A DNA stretch of 34,105 nucleotides from NCBI GenBank assembly GCA_030141605.1, contig JAQGDQ010000771.1, positions 64,001-98,105 of the forward strand, in the 5' to 3' direction. The stretch comes from Tubiluchus corallicola (taxonomy: Eukaryota; Priapulida; Priapulimorpha; Priapulimorphida; Tubiluchidae). The first letter of the stretch is position 1, and the number at the start of each line of letters is the position of its first letter. The translations under genes and the position numbers were made by a program. This document shows positions 33,194 through 34,105 of the stretch, one piece after another. A model generated the notes under the pieces. It was not told the origin of the DNA and did not search any database. It saw only the letters and a program-made list of their open reading frames with translations.

Positions 33194-33735
33194 TTAAAGG
33201 AAAACCGGATGATCCTGTTCAGAATAAGTTCAGAAAAAAGAATGTCTAAAATATTGAAAACTACAGTAGGTTTTTCCAAATCAAAGCTTAGATTAAATAA
33301 TAATTACCCCGAATACTCAAATTTTGCTAAAATTTCAAAGCTACGCGTGGCTCAGTGAATTTACTAAAATTGGTAAAGGCGCTTTTTTGTCACATTCGCG
33401 TGGCCGACAAATAGAAGGCGGTACAGTGATAACCATGATCATGAACTGCAGTGTTAGTTTCTGACGTAGAGCCCATTCTCGTGACACCACGCCTTTAAGC
33501 AGCAACACTTACGCTAACGTGCTTGACGCGCAAGGGAAGATGCCTACGATTGCACAAACTGTGGTTAGTTAAAAACGTAAGCAATAACTGTGTTCGGTTG
33601 CCGTCAATTAACTTTCTAAGCTAATTATCCAAATATAAGAAACAATTGCAAAACTTTTACAGGCAAGAAAATGTATATTTTGGACAATAAATTAAGATGA
33701 GATTGAGTCTAAACAATCGTCTGGTTTTCCTTTAA
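33194..33735 (-). mobile_element. TTAA-flanked MITE, family 2, right-arm copy
   Basis: This is an inverted, nearly identical copy of 30395-30937. Here the inner end reads TTAAAGGAAAACCGGATGAT, the intact form of the terminus that is an A/T run in the left arm. Confidence 0.85.
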
Positions 33736-33772
33736 GCTAAGCGGCACTTGTTGCCCAACAAATCAACTTTCA

Positions 33773-34009
33773 TTGAACTTTTTACGCGATATCGTCTGCT
33801 ACATGAACAAGTGTGTTCATCGCAACTACACACCTGTTTTCAATAAAAAACGTGTTTTGCTCAATTCAAGATATCGCTGTCGGGAAACTTTAGCCCAGAG
33901 CATAGTACGTACGTGTATTGATTTCCATGTTAAGCACAGTGTTGATTTTTTTATGTTAATGAATGGTGATAACATCACTATGTTAGACGATGGCAATATA
34001 AGTACATGA
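33773..34009 (+). other. 78-codon frame in the right arm
   Basis: This is the inverted counterpart of the frame at 30121-30357, with the same translation. It is open from TTG, with the first ATG at codon 11, and stops at TGA inside the target duplication of the hAT-MITE. It is probably a chance ORF. Confidence 0.15.
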
Positions 34010-34012
34010 CGC

Positions 34013-34105
34013 CAGGGCCTATTTCAAGGGGGGAAGTGGGGATACTTCCCCGGGGCCTCACCCTCCAAGGGGGCCTCGTGTCAAGGTAACATTTTTTGCT
34101 TCATA
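34013..34105 (-). mobile_element. hAT-type MITE, copy 3, partial at window end
   Basis: It starts CAGGGCCTATTTCA right after CATGACGC (34005-34012), the complement of the duplication flanking copy 2. It is the same insertion event, carried into the right arm by the duplication. The element runs past the window end. Confidence 0.93.

Larger units (their letters stand above)
33017..34105 (-). repeat. Right arm of the large inverted duplication (cut by window end)
   Basis: This is the reverse complement of 30024-31110 with only scattered mismatches. The last bases of the window lie within the hAT-MITE, opposite 30024, so the arm continues outside. Confidence 0.95.

Noticed and set aside
30024-34105. 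Inverted arms as the terminal repeats of one giant transposon
   Set aside because: The arms contain complete nested MITEs plus unique sequence, the loop has no transposase, and the outer ends are not in the window. A segmental inverted duplication fits better, though this cannot be excluded.

Overview
The window looks like low-gene-density, AT-rich invertebrate nuclear DNA. No bacterial-type operons, rRNA or intact long reading frames are visible. What is visible is long non-coding sequence packed with microsatellites, minisatellites, short terminal-inverted-repeat elements (MITEs), tRNA-derived SINEs and LINE 3' ends, plus two short exon-like segments with GT/AG boundaries. The phylum cannot be named from the sequence; the mix of repeats would fit a marine invertebrate such as a mollusc or annelid, but that is inference.

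The best protein-coding candidate is one plus-strand gene split across the window. Exon 1 (coding 2688-2753) starts with a methionine followed by a hydrophobic signal peptide. It ends at a consensus splice donor in phase 0. A 63-nt exon (23875-23937) has a strong acceptor and donor, and only the phase-0 frame is open through it; it encodes an acidic segment. If both belong to one transcript, they flank an intron of about 21.1 kb that holds most of the repeats listed here. Further exons are not securely identified; 27339-27641 is a weak terminal-exon candidate. I cannot name the gene family.

Mobile elements fall into families. (a) TTAA-flanked MITE family 1: 4233-4710, 7959-8533, 12928-13408 (reversed) and 25246-25580 (truncated). 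(b) TTAA-flanked family 2 with a related terminus: 30395-30937, its inverted copy 33194-33735, and a fragment at 29097-29354. (c) A piggyBac-type MITE starting TTAACCCTTTCA: 19605-20069 and a truncated copy at 26838-27251. (d) A hAT-type MITE with CAGGGCCTATTTCA ends and perfect 8-bp target duplications: 22824-23114, 29625-30117, and the start of a copy at 34013. (e) A TTCGAA-rich hAT-like MITE: 25983-26377. Three tRNA-derived SINEs (23262-23572 reversed, 31361-31610, 32080-32360) and several LINE 3' remnants are also present.

Tandem arrays: 12 x 36-38 bp (6006-6436), about 2.8 x 72 bp (6911-7115), exactly 12 x 75 bp (15736-16635), about 380 bp of GA-rich repeat (17124-17507), and a 20-bp array (20701-20914) that resumes at 21451-21509 on the far side of an inserted retroelement. 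Simple (GTA)n, (GT)n, (TACA/CCTA)n and (ATT)n tracts also occur.

The right end is a large, nearly perfect inverted duplication. Arms of at least 1.09 kb (30024-31110 and 33017-34105) are separated by about 1.9 kb and run off the window. Each arm carries the same hAT-MITE insertion with the same target duplication, so the duplication or inversion happened after that insertion. This is the most unusual structure in the window and would make a long hairpin RNA if transcribed.
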